Below, piece by piece: positions 1-11,000 of a DNA stretch of 64,000 bases. How positions within the stretch are numbered: position 1 is the stretch's first letter; every line of letters starts with the position of its first letter. Origin of the DNA: Tetrahymena thermophila SB210 (Eukaryota; Ciliophora; Oligohymenophorea; Hymenostomatida; Tetrahymenidae); assembly GCF_000189635.1 (NCBI RefSeq), contig NW_002476434.1, forward strand, positions 310,001 through 374,000. Direction: 5' to 3'. The translations under genes and the position numbers were made by a program. The notes beneath the pieces are model-generated. The model had not been told where the DNA came from, made no database searches, and saw only the letters and a program-made list of their open reading frames with translations.

Positions 1-540
1 ATTAAGCTTATTCTATTAGAACTATTAAAATAAGACTATTTATTGCTTGTTAAAGTATGAATATAAAGATACATAATCTGTTAACTAAATTTATATTTTT
101 TAAATATACAAACCTAATTAACGGTTAAACAGCCTATTTTTTAAATGATTAAATTTTTTAGTTTATTTTCATTAAATATAAATAGAAGTAATTAATATCC
201 TCAAATATATTTTTAAAAATAGTTTTTTGTTAAAGAAATCAAGACTATAATTCTAAAATTATTTATATGATGAATTTTATTAGTAATATTATTGGATTGC
301 TCAAATTAATTTTAAATTAATATTTTCATAATTTTAACCTTTACTTCTTAATAAAAAAATAGGTAAATTAATATTACATTTAATTATAAACCTTTTTTCG
401 AATGTGTGATTATTTATATTAAAAATAGATAAATATACTAAATCCTTCACATTTTTTATAGGCCCAGACATTTTGTGCTTATAGAATAATAAATTAATAG
501 ATTTTTTATTTAAATACTTTATTTAGCTTTAATTGCAGGA
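1..540. other. AT-rich flank, no gene seen
   Basis: This stretch is almost pure A/T with TGA triplets in every frame and no credible start, signal peptide or exon. The last 20-30 bases run into the decayed gene that follows and could contain the end of a lost upstream intron, because they finish with a TTGCAG acceptor-like string. Confidence 0.4.
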
Positions 541-930
541 GATAAAATTTTATTGAGCTTTTAAAAAACTTGCTTGATCAATCCTAATTGAGTTTTAATG
601 ATTACATTAGTTGTGCAAATAAAGCCTATTTCGAGCATTTAAACTCTCCTTATGTTGATAATGAAGAATATCAACAAATTTATAAATCTTTCTAAGAGAA
701 ATCAAGTTTTAATATATCTTAAAGTGGTAAATAATCTTGTTTTGATTTTGTAGGATTTGCTAATTAAGCTTAAGAATAAATCAATAACTAAGTTTATTAC
801 TAACTATGCTTTGAAAGTTTTTCTTGAAGGATGTATATGCTCTTATTTATATTTTCTTATTTACGATGGTTTTAGCTAGTACAAATATCCTCCTTATACT
901 GTTTTTGATTTAAACAGTTATGGTTTCTTT
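541..930 (+). pseudogene. decayed paralogue of the 2567-3019 secreted protein
   Basis: With TAA/TAG read as Gln, one frame is open from about 541 to a TGA at 825-827. It encodes a Cys/Tyr/Gln-rich peptide whose spacing follows the intact gene at 2567-3019: a leucine-rich start, an isolated Cys, a YQ-rich stretch, a SCFDF motif and a CFESF motif. The homology then continues in another frame from about 815, where DGFSQYKYPPYT aligns with GGFDIYAFPPYT in the intact copy. The frame change, and the lack of any start codon or signal peptide upstream, point to a pseudogene. No intron of plausible size explains the shift. The homology is by eye and moderate, but it continues through the frame change to the PPYT motif. 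Confidence 0.55.
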
Positions 931-2566
931 TTTTTATCAGATTAAAAAAGTAGTTATTTTAAATTATTTAATAAAAATATTTTCCTTTTTTTTATATTTT
1001 GAGGAAATATAAAAGTTTTTTTTATCTTTTATTATTTTTATTTTAGATTTAAAATGAGAATTATTAAATTAATTTATTTATAAGGATATCTATTTATATA
1101 TTTATTTATTAAGAATTTAATAGTTTATTGTTTTTATTTTAGAAACAAAAAAAATGGTTAGTAATTTTTAGAAAATATCAGATTAAGTTGTTTACATTAA
1201 GAAAATATATTTATAAATATCACTTAAATCAGAAACTAGAAACTAGAGTTGTGCCTCAAATGTATAGATTTATCTTTGATTTTTCAAATAAAGTTTAATA
1301 TCTTAAAACATTTTTATTATCAATATTTGGTATATTGAATGAAAAAAATGATGTCATCATTAATACTTACTTATTGTCACATTGTAATTAATTAAGTTAA
1401 TAATAATTATATTTTAATCTAATCTTAATTTTAATGATTTTTTTATTCTAATTAAAAGATGAAAATTATTTTACACATTAAATTTTTTATTATTAGTTTG
1501 TTTTGCTTGCGATCATATTCAAAATTTTTTCTTTTTAATAAACTCGAAGTTATTGTATATTTTAAAACGTTTTTATCATATAAATAGTAATAAAGATCCT
1601 TAAATTTTTTGCATTTTTAATTTAAAAATTAAAATAAGTCTTTTAGAAGCATTATATGGAAGCTAATATTAATTTAATTTAAGATATTATCAGAATACAA
1701 AATTAATTTTTCTTTAATGCTGAAAAATTTCTGATCAATAGTTTGGAGATTTATAAAATGACTTATGTATTTAGACGTATAAGAAATTTTCTAATAATAT
1801 ATAATATTGGTAAGCAAATATTTACAATACTATTGAATTTTAGAGTTTATTTATTATCAAAAAAAATAAAGTATTGCTTAAAGAATTAGAATTTACTTAT
1901 CCTAAAAGTTGTTAAAAAATTCGTTACTTAGATAGTTCTCTTTTTAAAAAAGCAAAAATTAAATTAACTTTATTTTAGAGTGGTTTTTTTTAAACAATTT
2001 ATCAATTTTTTTTATCTTTTATACTAATCAAGAGTCTATTTTAGTTTTTAGAGTAATACCAACAAATTTTTTCTTTTTTTTAGTCATTAAAAAATAGTTT
2101 TTTTATTGAGATAATGACATAAATTTTTACTTTTTAATAAAATTTCATAATGAATTGAATAAAAATATATATTTTACTTTTAGCTCAACATAAGGATAAA
2201 TCCTTTTTATTATACCTGCATTTATATGTCAAGAAAAACATCAAAACACTGACTGTAATTTTTTTGATTTTATTTGAATTTTATCAATTTATTTTGCTTA
2301 TTTAAGCCTATTTTTTATATAAGATTTTGATAAGTAATCAAAGCAATTAGAAATTTTCTCTTGATAAACTATTTGTAAAGTTTTTAGTGTTCTAAAAAAA
2401 CTATTAAATCTTTTATTCAAGATAAAAGTAAATAGTATCAAACATTTAGCTAAATTATTAATTTTGTATAATCAACTCATTTTTTAAAAGGTGAAAATAT
2501 AAATTAATATTTAAATTATATAATAATTAATCATTAAAAATAAATAAATTACAAAAAAAAATAACT
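931..2566. other. gene-poor AT-rich spacer
   Basis: No gene is supported. A TGA-free frame starting with ATG runs from 1656 to about 2117, but its translation is low-complexity I/L/F/K/N, as expected from random sequence this rich in A/T when only TGA stops translation. A short stretch near 2230-2280 contains a TDCN motif faintly like the secreted family on either side and may be another degraded copy; the evidence is too weak to call. Confidence 0.35.
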
Positions 2567-3019
2567 ATGAGCCTAAAAATCTTTTTTTTTCCTATTTTAT
2601 TAACATTGATTGGAGCTGGAGTTTACTTCACTTAATTATAAAAGACAGATCTTAAGAATCTTGTACCAGTTACCTTATCATAATATGAAAAATGCTTAAA
2701 CAATAATATTCCCACCGATTCTTGCACTTAATCTTAAGTATACTAAGAATATCTTCAAGCCTTCGTTGAAACAACAATGAGTGAAACAGCTTCAGATGAT
2801 TGTAATAAAGTCAAGGATATTATTAGATAAGGCAATCCTGATGCTTATATTAATGAAAATAATTATTTCTTTAAATGCTATATTAATGATCACATCAGAA
2901 AATTTGCTAACACCAACTAGTGCTTCTTCAAAACTTTCTATGCTCCCAATTATCTTATTTGTGGAGGATTTGATATCTATGCTTTCCCTCCTTATACTTC
3001 ATATGATATTAATAATTGA
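2567..3019 (+). CDS. small secreted Cys-containing protein, 150 aa
   Basis: A single exon of 150 codons ends at TGA 3017-3019 and is open only when TAA and TAG are read as Gln. The N terminus (MSLKIFFFPILLTLIGAG) is a clear signal peptide, so the product is probably secreted or lumenal. The mature part has about seven Cys (EKC, DSC, DDC, FKC, QC and IC contexts), many Tyr and Asn, and ends with a PPYTSYDINN tail. A frameshifted relative lies at 541-930, so this is a local family. The chosen ATG is the first in frame and directly precedes the hydrophobic core. I recognise no domain and assign no function. A partial standard-code frame inside it is a shadow. Confidence 0.75.
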
Positions 3020-3480
3020 TATTATTCTTATTATAATAATAACTAATTAGTAATTGTTTTATAATTTATATAAAATAAATTTTAACATTTATTTTTTTTT
3101 AAATTACTTTTATATTATTTCAAATAATTTTCTATTCAATTTTAGAATTTATTTTAGAAATTAAATAATAATATAAAGAATAAAATAAATAATAAATTTA
3201 TAAATATTTGAATGCAAAAATATATCTTTTAGGAAAGTGAAATATTTTTTATTGAATAGTTTTTATGAAACAAATATTAAAAAAAAGAACCGATTTATAA
3301 TATTAGATATAATATCAAAACTAAAATCTAAGAAATTTTTTTAATGAAAAAAACTAAATTAAAAGATTATTAAAAATTAATAATTTATTATTTAAAATAT
3401 TAGTTCAATTTAGTATAAAATATTTCATTTTGAATTAAATTTCAATAATTAAGAAATAAAAATTTTATAAAATACTTTCT
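3020..3480. other. AT-rich spacer
   Basis: It holds the presumed 3' untranslated region of the preceding gene and featureless A/T-rich DNA. No exon or RNA gene was seen. Confidence 0.4.
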
Positions 3481-3613
3481 AATTTACCGTAATTCCTCGA
3501 TTCGTATTAAATCGTACATAATCTAGTGAGGAATTAATTATTAAAAAAACGCCTAAAAATATTTATTCCTCGTATGCGATTCGTACAATCGTATAGAGGA
3601 ATTACAGTAAATT
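3481..3613. repeat. inverted-repeat element with two nested hairpins
   Basis: The outer arms, AATTTACCGTAATTCCTC at 3481-3498 and the reverse complement of 3595-3613, match at all but about one position. Inside are two separate AATTCCTC...GAGGAATT type stems (about 3491-3535 and 3565-3603) flanking a 30-base spacer. Each loop contains GATTCGTA followed by a related ATCGTA string, so the element is also an imperfect direct repeat of about 40 bases. It has clearly more G/C than its surroundings. It could be a small palindromic transposon remnant, a structured RNA or a paired protein-binding site; the sequence does not decide between them. Confidence 0.7.
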
Positions 3614-3949
3614 CATGATAATTTATAATAGCTATTATTATAATTATTATTAGTATTTTATAAAAATTATTTAATAAATTTACGAATCGGAAATTTAAAA
3701 ATTGCTTATTTATCAATAGTAACTTGATATATATGCATTTATTAATTTTCAATATTAACAAGAGTAAAAATGATAAAACCTTTATTGATAAAAACTAAAT
3801 GAAAACTTCAAGTTTGTATTATAATCAAAATTGATGTCAGTCATTTTTGGTTGATACGTTTTTAATTTATTATTTTTTGCTATATAAAAAGAAAAACCTT
3901 TGAAAAAAACGAATATTAAATTCAAACAAAAATATTAAAAATATATCAA
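3614..3949. other. spacer upstream of 3950 gene
   Basis: AT-rich DNA presumed to contain the promoter of the gene at 3950. A reverse-strand frame here is a low-complexity I/N/L shadow. No other feature was seen. Confidence 0.35.
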
Positions 3950-4396
3950 ATGAAAGTAAAGACCTTTTTTTTGCTATTAGCATTAATTTTGATTAGCTCT
4001 CCCTAAGTATTTTGTAGATTATCTGGCAAAAGCTTCCATTTAGTTTTTTAGCAATAGGTTGTAACAGTTTTAGCTGCAAACAAGGATTCTGAAAGCACTT
4101 AAGGGATAGATTACTACTGGAAATAGGCCTAATCTAATTGCTAATCAGAAGTTAGAGATGTTATTTAATATGGTTTGTTTGAAAGATAACTTAGTAAATT
4201 GACTAAATGCATGTTCGAAAGAAATCAAGAAGAAATCAAGAACTGCAAAAGCAATTTCTTATAATAGGTAGTATAACCTATCCAAGAATAAATGAACGTT
4301 GAAACTGAATATGAAACACACAAATAATAAGTAAAAAAATCAATGATCTTCAATTCTAAATTATTGAAAAAGCCATCAGGTAGCTTCTTAGTTTGA
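3950..4396 (+). CDS. small secreted protein of unknown function, 148 aa
   Basis: One uninterrupted exon of 148 codons in the ciliate code ends at TGA 4394-4396. Residues 1 to about 22 (MKVKTFFLLLALILISSP followed by QVFC) form a signal peptide. The mature protein is rich in Gln, Lys and Glu and has a few spaced Cys (SNCQ, KCMF, NCKS) that could pair. Its middle and C-terminal parts look helical. Base composition is richer in G/C than the flanks and the codon pattern is coding-like. A reverse-strand open frame over the same DNA is an antisense shadow. I do not recognise the family. Confidence 0.75.
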
Positions 4397-5491
4397 TAAA
4401 TAAGCATCTTATAAAATCATTTAATATTATATTTATGTTTATTTGTTATTTTTTAGATTTTAAGCTAAAATTAAAAATATTTTTTTATTGCACAAATTGA
4501 AATTCATTTAATGACATAATTAATATTTTTCTCATTAATAAATAAACTTTTTTCTTTTGTTCTATTAGAACATAAAAATCCAATGTTTAGTTATTTAAAA
4601 AAATCTCAAACAATAAAAGAAAATTAAACAAGTATCAATAAATCAAAAAGCAAATAGTAAATAATTTTTTTTAGTCTATTGATAAGATGTTAAATTATTC
4701 TAACAATTTCTAAAACGAAAAATATTAGTTAATTTTACTAAGAAAGAAAATACTTCTTAAATTAAAGCATGTGTAAAATTAATTTTATTTATTTATTATA
4801 TTTCTTCAATTATTAAATTATTTATTTAATGTTTATCAAATAAATTTACTTTTATCAATAGAATATAATGTAATAATTTGATACATTTACCTCAAAAAAT
4901 ATTGTTTGGTAATAAAGATTTTTTTTTAGTTTTTATTATTTATAGAATATGCTATAATCTATTTAAATTAAATTTCATTTAAAATATTAAAAAGTAAATA
5001 AATAAATAATTATATATATATTGAATTAAATTTTTTTTAGTTGAATAAATAAAATGATCAAAAATTCTTTATTCAAACCAACTCATATCCATAAAAAATA
5101 AATAGATTTTATAACTCACATGTTAATTTTATACCTATTAAATTCAAAGAAAATAATTTCATTAAAATTTAATTATTTATATATTATAATTAAAAAATTT
5201 ATTTAATTTAAATAAAAAAGCTTTCATTATTAATTAAGAAAAAATAAAATAATGGAAAATAAAAAAGGAAATTTATTTAGGTTAACAAAAGAAATAATAT
5301 TTTAATTATGGAATTCAATTTTTAAAAACAAATTTATAAATTAAAATAAGATCAGAAAAAAATATAATTGAGTTTTTTTTTGAGATTCAAATAAATTTAA
5401 TAAGTTTAAAAATACTTAATATGCAATTTGATTTGGAGGTATATGTAATCCTAAATAAGAAATCAAATTATATTCTATACTGAATTTTTTA
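4397..5491. other. AT-rich spacer between convergent genes
   Basis: It contains the 3' flanks of the forward gene ending at 4396 and the reverse gene ending at 5492. I saw only low-complexity A/T DNA with no sustained coding composition and no structured RNA. Confidence 0.4.
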
Positions 5492-5917
5492 TCAATTTTT
5501 TGCACATTTTCCTTTGATAGTATAAATCACATTATTAGTTGTGCAGGCTTAGCATGCATTAGCAGACTCTACGTTGCAAGGAGGAACCAAACAATTAACA
5601 CTCTTATTGAAGTATCCACAACTTGGAGCATATTCATTAGAGCATTGTGACTTTGCTAAAGCAGGATGACAAAACTTAGCTTCTCCAGGATATTCTTCGC
5701 ATTTACCATCTACAGTAAAAGCAACTTTTCCTATCGAACAAGCAATGCAATGGTTTGTGAAATTTACTTTAACCTATCCATTGTAAGTAATGCTAACACC
5801 ACAAACAGGATATTCTTAAAGAGAGCATTTCATCATTCTACCGTCAGTAGGGCATTACTAAATAGATTAACAAGCACAGAGGCAGATTAGAGCAGCAATT
5901 AATAGTAATCTTTTCAT
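5492..5917 (-). CDS. secreted Cys-rich protein with two Kazal-like modules, 141 aa
   Basis: Read on the reverse strand with TAA/TAG as Gln, this is a single 141-codon exon from ATG 5917-5915 to TGA 5494-5492. It begins with a signal peptide (MKRLLLIAALICLCAC). Two Cys-rich modules follow. The first contains EYPVCG, then ITYNG, then NHCIAC and DGKC. The second contains NEYAPSCG, then VNCLVPPC, CQAC and IKGKC. The C-x(n)-Y-x-PVCG...TY.N...C..C spacing resembles Kazal-type inhibitor domains, which bind serine proteases extracellularly. The second module departs from the consensus, and no reactive-site loop can be identified with certainty, so inhibitor activity is inference. The forward-strand frame at 5666-5890 is its shadow. 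Confidence 0.8.
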
Positions 5918-6200
5918 TTTTAGTATTTTTATTTTTATTTTTTTTTGTTGAATTAATTTCTTAAATAAAATTAATAAATTTTTACTGAACTTAAGCAGCT
6001 ATTTAAAGCAAAATGCTATAAATTTGGTAGGTAGATTTTAAATTAATAATAATTTTAAAATATTTATGTTGAATATACTAACCATAACTATGATAAGTAA
6101 TAGTCTTTTCCATTTAATTACTTATTATAAATAAATAACAGTTGTTTTACAAGTGCATTAGTGTTTATTTAAGCATTTTTTTATTGTAGAAATAAATTTA

Positions 6201-6520
6201 CTTTTAATATAAAAAAAGAAGATAAAAATAAGTAGTTTTCACAAAAAAATTGTATTAATTTTTATCTTAATATTTTAATTTTAGTTAAAAATTGTAATTT
6301 CCTTATTATATCATCGGAATTTCTAAGATTTTCAAAAAATCATTACGATTAAATAAATAAATTTTAACATAAAAAAAGAAGATAAAAATAAGTCGTTTTC
6401 ACTAAAAAATTGAATTAATATTTTATCTTAATATTTTAATTTTAGTTAAAAATTGTAATTTCCTTATTATATCATCGGAATTTCTAAGATTTTCAAAAAA
6501 TCATTACGATTAAATAAATA
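6201..6520. repeat. two tandem 160-bp repeat units
   Basis: The units 6201-6360 and 6361-6520 are near-identical. Both contain AAAAAAAGAAGATAAAAATA followed by a shared block ending in CATTACGATTAAATAAATAA, with only a few substitutions. The exact 160-base period points to a recent unequal duplication. There is no coding frame and no internal inverted repeat strong enough to suggest a transposon. Confidence 0.85.
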
Positions 6521-7484
6521 AAAGATTTTTCTCAAGAGTACTACATTTATATATTTCATAAGTGAGATAAAAATTTAAATAAAACAAATTCATAAAGAAT
6601 AAATACTTAAAAGCTATAAATATAATAGTTTAATTGTGTAAAATAATCCTTGTTAATTTTATTTTAACTAGGATATTAATAAAAATGATTATAAAAAGCA
6701 AATATTTAGATGATTAATATTATTTGCTGATTTTAATTTATTTTTCTTGTATCGCTTTGCTTACTTAATTAAATTACATTTGTATTACATAATAAGTATG
6801 CAAATTTAATTTATAATTTCCTAAATAAATTAAATAAAATTTTTGTAAGATACATATATTTAATTAATATGGAAATTCCTATTAGGAGTTTTCAGAAAAA
6901 AATATTTACTTAAAATTAAGTTTTATTCAAAAAACTATTTTAAAATTTTAATTCACAATGTTTTTTTTAAATTTTTACAAGGTTTTTTAATTTTTCATAA
7001 TTTTTTATTTTATATCATAACTCCCAATATAAATATTTGTTATTTAAATTATTTTTATATTTGATATCAAAGTATTTATGATAAGACATAAATTCTTTAA
7101 AATTAATTGTTTTATTTCTATTCATTTTTAATTTTCTTTAGAAAAAATATGCAAAATTGAATTTTATAGGTAAGTTGGCTTTTATTAATTGAGATTCAAA
7201 TATAATATAAAAATATTTTTCAATAACATTTTGTTTTAATATAATGATGGATTTAATAAAATTTTAATTATTAAATTTTTAAAATCAGTTTTTATTTTTA
7301 TAAAGCATTTAGTTTGTATCAAAAGTCTATTATGAATAGAAAAGCTTATAATTATAAAAATTTAATTTAATATTTGCAGAAATTTATTTAAATCAAACCA
7401 AAAAAGTATTTTCTTAAATTTATTTCTATAATTAGAATAGAATTATTGTATTTTTATAAAATAAATTTTATTTATCAATTTTTA
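6521..7484. other. gene-free AT-rich spacer
   Basis: No coding frame, RNA gene or clear repeat was found. This is the flank preceding the giant-gene array. Confidence 0.4.
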
Positions 7485-8007
7485 TCAAAAATATTACAAA
7501 ATATTTTGATTATTCATAAAAAATGTAAATTTTTAATAATAGTATTATCATTAAATGTTATAAATTAATTTTCTAAATATAAAAAATAGAATTTAATCAA
7601 AATAATAATCCTAAAATAAAATAATTTAATTTAAAAAATATCTTTTTAATTTATTAAAATTTTACTCTCCAATCAATAAAATATATAAAAAGACTCCTTT
7701 ATAATTAATAATATAAAGAATTGTGATTATTATTAATTTAAATAGTCTAATTGTGATTTATGCAGTTGAATATAATAATAAATAACTGTTAAATTAATAG
7801 AAACTAATCAAGTAAAAAATCGAAAATTTAAATAACTAAATTTAAAAATATGTTTATTTAGATTTTTTTGGATAAAAGATAAAAAAAATTGATCATTTGT
7901 TGTACATACAATTACCTATTTTTAATTTATAATAGTAATTTAAGTTAAAAAAGAAATATAAAAAATTTACTAAAAGATTAAAAGATTTAAATGTTTTGGA
8001 ATTAGAA
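7485..8007 (+). promoter_or_regulatory. conserved leader of array copy 1
   Basis: This noncoding leader aligns with the segment upstream of copy 2 (about 12885-13430). Shared blocks include AATAGAATTTAATCAAAATA, CCTTTATAATTA, AGAATTGTGATTATT and TTTAAAAATATGTTTATTTA, in the same order and close to the start codon. The duplicated unit therefore included its own 5' flank, which probably holds the promoter and 5' untranslated region. No defined motif can be assigned. Confidence 0.6.
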
Positions 8008-11000
8008 ATGAAATAACAGTAATAGGATAAGGAATAATTTGCACAAGAGCTAACGATCTAAAAAAGCAATAGCTAGTCTAATAAAGAATTTTAAGATGGA
8101 AAATTAGATTAAGCTTCCTAAGGTACTAACTAGATCAATGAGAAAAACAAATTATTAAGCCATTTAAGCGAACAAAATAAAGATTCTTTAAGAGACAATA
8201 ATAGTATAGTAATGATAAAATTAATCTTACACAAAATAAAAAATAGCTGGATAAACCAGCAATTTAATAGACATATTCTTTAGATGAAGAAATTAAGGGT
8301 TATTTTCATTTGCTTTTAAATGAACAAAAAGAGGTCAAGCAACAAAGCTAACATTTTAACAGATTAACATATATCAAAAAAAAAATTATTAAAAAATCAA
8401 GAAAGCTTTAAAAAAATGTTAAAAGCTTCTTGTTTAAAAGAAAGTTATTCAGAATAATTTTGTTATTAGCTATAGAAGTTGTTGTTATAGGACTACGTTA
8501 GTTTTGACAACAATCTAAATATTTATTTAAAAAATTAGTTTTAATCAAATATATTTTTTTTATAACTAATGTATATTTGGTTTATTTTTAATATTTTTTT
8601 ACTTTAATATTCAATTAAATAATAGATTCAATATTCAAAAGAAAAATTCGTATCCAATCATTTTCAAGATTGTAAAATTATAGCTAATTTAAAATTTATG
8701 CAAATAATTAGTATGTATATACATACATAGTTTATATACTTGCTACTCTTAAATTTTACAAAATACTTATTAAATTAAATATATTCCATTTATATTTGGT
8801 TTTTGAGGCCGAATATACTTTTTAAAATTATTAAATTATTCGGTATACGGAAGAATCAAAAAAAGTCTTATTCGGTGAATCACTACTATTAACTTTTAAT
8901 TCTTAAAAATATAGGGTTTACGTTGTGGATTTAATTTAGACGGAAGCGAAATTTTATCTCATTCTCCTATACCACCAATAGCTAATCCATAATTTAGAAG
9001 CATGATTATTTTATTGAAAAATCTTGAAGATTTAAATAATTATAAAATTAATCATATCGAAAATATTTTTTAGGATTTTGATTAGATTGTTTAAGAAATA
9101 GCAAAAGAAGATCCTTTACTTATTCTTTAAAAGCCTACAGTATAAAAGATAAAAAGGTTTAGCTCAAGTTTTTTCTCAGTCTTAAATTTTACTGTAAGAA
9201 CTGATAAATCCAAATAATACATGGATAGATTAATAGATCAGTTTGACTTGTTTATAGAGTAATTAATTGATATTTTTATTAAAATTATTTAATAAAATAA
9301 AATTTTTTTATTTAAAATAGATCTTAATACATAAACAATTCTAGTGGTAAAAAATAATCGAAAATATTTATTTATTTATTTCACAATTGTTAAAAATAGG
9401 ATCTAAAACTTTTTGTAAACATACTTTAGCTTTCAGGTTCGTTATGGTCTTCATTCAATAAAAAGATTGATTATGAGACATTTAGTAGATAAATTACATA
9501 AGTCACTTAATTTATGAATAGCAATAAAAAAGCTATTCTCTAAATTACTTCTTTATTTTTTGATACAACTGAATATGATATATCTACAATTAGCGAAAGT
9601 ATGAACATAAGTCCAAAGCTATTGAAGGATTTTGCTAAAGTTTTCTTGAATAAATATAATTTTGATATAAAGGATTTTGAATAACTTCTTCTCTAGCAAA
9701 CTTAATACTCAGAAACTAATAAAAGGTAATTTATTTGAGAAAATGATTTTTAACACTTATCATTTGATATCTATTAGAGTAATTAGGAATATAATCAGTA
9801 TTAATAATGGATGGTTTGATAGTATAATGGATCTTGTAAAGTTTTCACCTCTTTTTTAGTATTCCTAAGGTTATTAAATTTTCTACTAGTTGCTTTACTC
9901 TTTTGATTAAGTAAAGAAATATATTTATTTATTGATTTAAATTACAAAACATTACTTATAATAAAAAAGATGAGTATTCAAAGCTAAAAGACTGAACCTA
10001 ATAAAGTAAATATACTAAGCTTAATTTTACTCTCACCAGATAGAGAAGAAAATAAATTAATGGTATAAAAGATACTTTTTAGATTATGTAAAGAGGTTAT
10101 TAAAGAATAACTTAAAAAAGCAAAAATTAAGAATGGTTAATTATTTATACGAAAATATTCTCATCTTATAGAAGAAAAAAAAAACAAAGAGAAAAATTAA
10201 TTTATGATAGAGGCTATGAATATATTATTGATAATTCATGGAAGTTCTTATTTGGAAAAAAAGAAGAGCTCATAAAGTAAAAATTTTTTGTTCAAATTTA
10301 TTTAACTTATTTGCATTTTTTTATAGCAAATTTATGAGTTATGCTTTTAATTTATCAGAAAGCTAAGTCAAGCTATTTAAAGTATTGACAATATTTAAAC
10401 CTAACTTGCATAAATTACATCAGAAAGAAATAAATTCAATTATATAAGATCCCTCTGTAAGTATTTTTTTAATTATTGAGATTTAAATTATTAATTTGTA
10501 TTGAAGATTAAAAATGGATTTGAGACTCTTTAGTAATTTGGGCTAATTGAAAAAGATATTAGAAAAGAATATTTTGATTTGATACTTGGTATAACAAGTT
10601 AGAGGGGAATCTTAACTTTAGATTCTCTAATTTCTCTATAAGTAACAAAAAAAACTCCTTTTTAAAAAAATTATTTTTTTTATTATGCAATATAGGATGC
10701 TGATAAAACTTTTGTATAAAATATTTCAAAAAATTTTAATGAGGAGGGAGAATAAGATTATCTAAAAAATAAATATTAAAATATACATTCTAGTTTAATT
10801 TTAAAGTCTCTCTATTTATGGAAAAAAATATCAGCAACTAAATGTAATCATAAGAAACTTAAAAATGAGGAGATTCTATAATAAATAGCTAGCACTTTAA
10901 CATTTTTAACAGCTCATATTGTTGATATATTGGAGTCTAAAACTTATTTATAAAACAATAATACTATTTCAATTTCTATGGATAGTGGAGATTAAAATTA

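Noticed and set aside
1656-2117. Long TGA-free forward frame starting with ATG
   Set aside because: The translation is low-complexity I/L/F/K/N, with no signal peptide or G/C rise. Runs of this length are expected by chance when only TGA stops translation in such A/T-rich DNA.
5666-5890. Forward-strand open frame of 74 codons
   Set aside because: It is antisense to the reverse-strand Cys-rich secreted gene, which has a signal peptide and regular Cys spacing.
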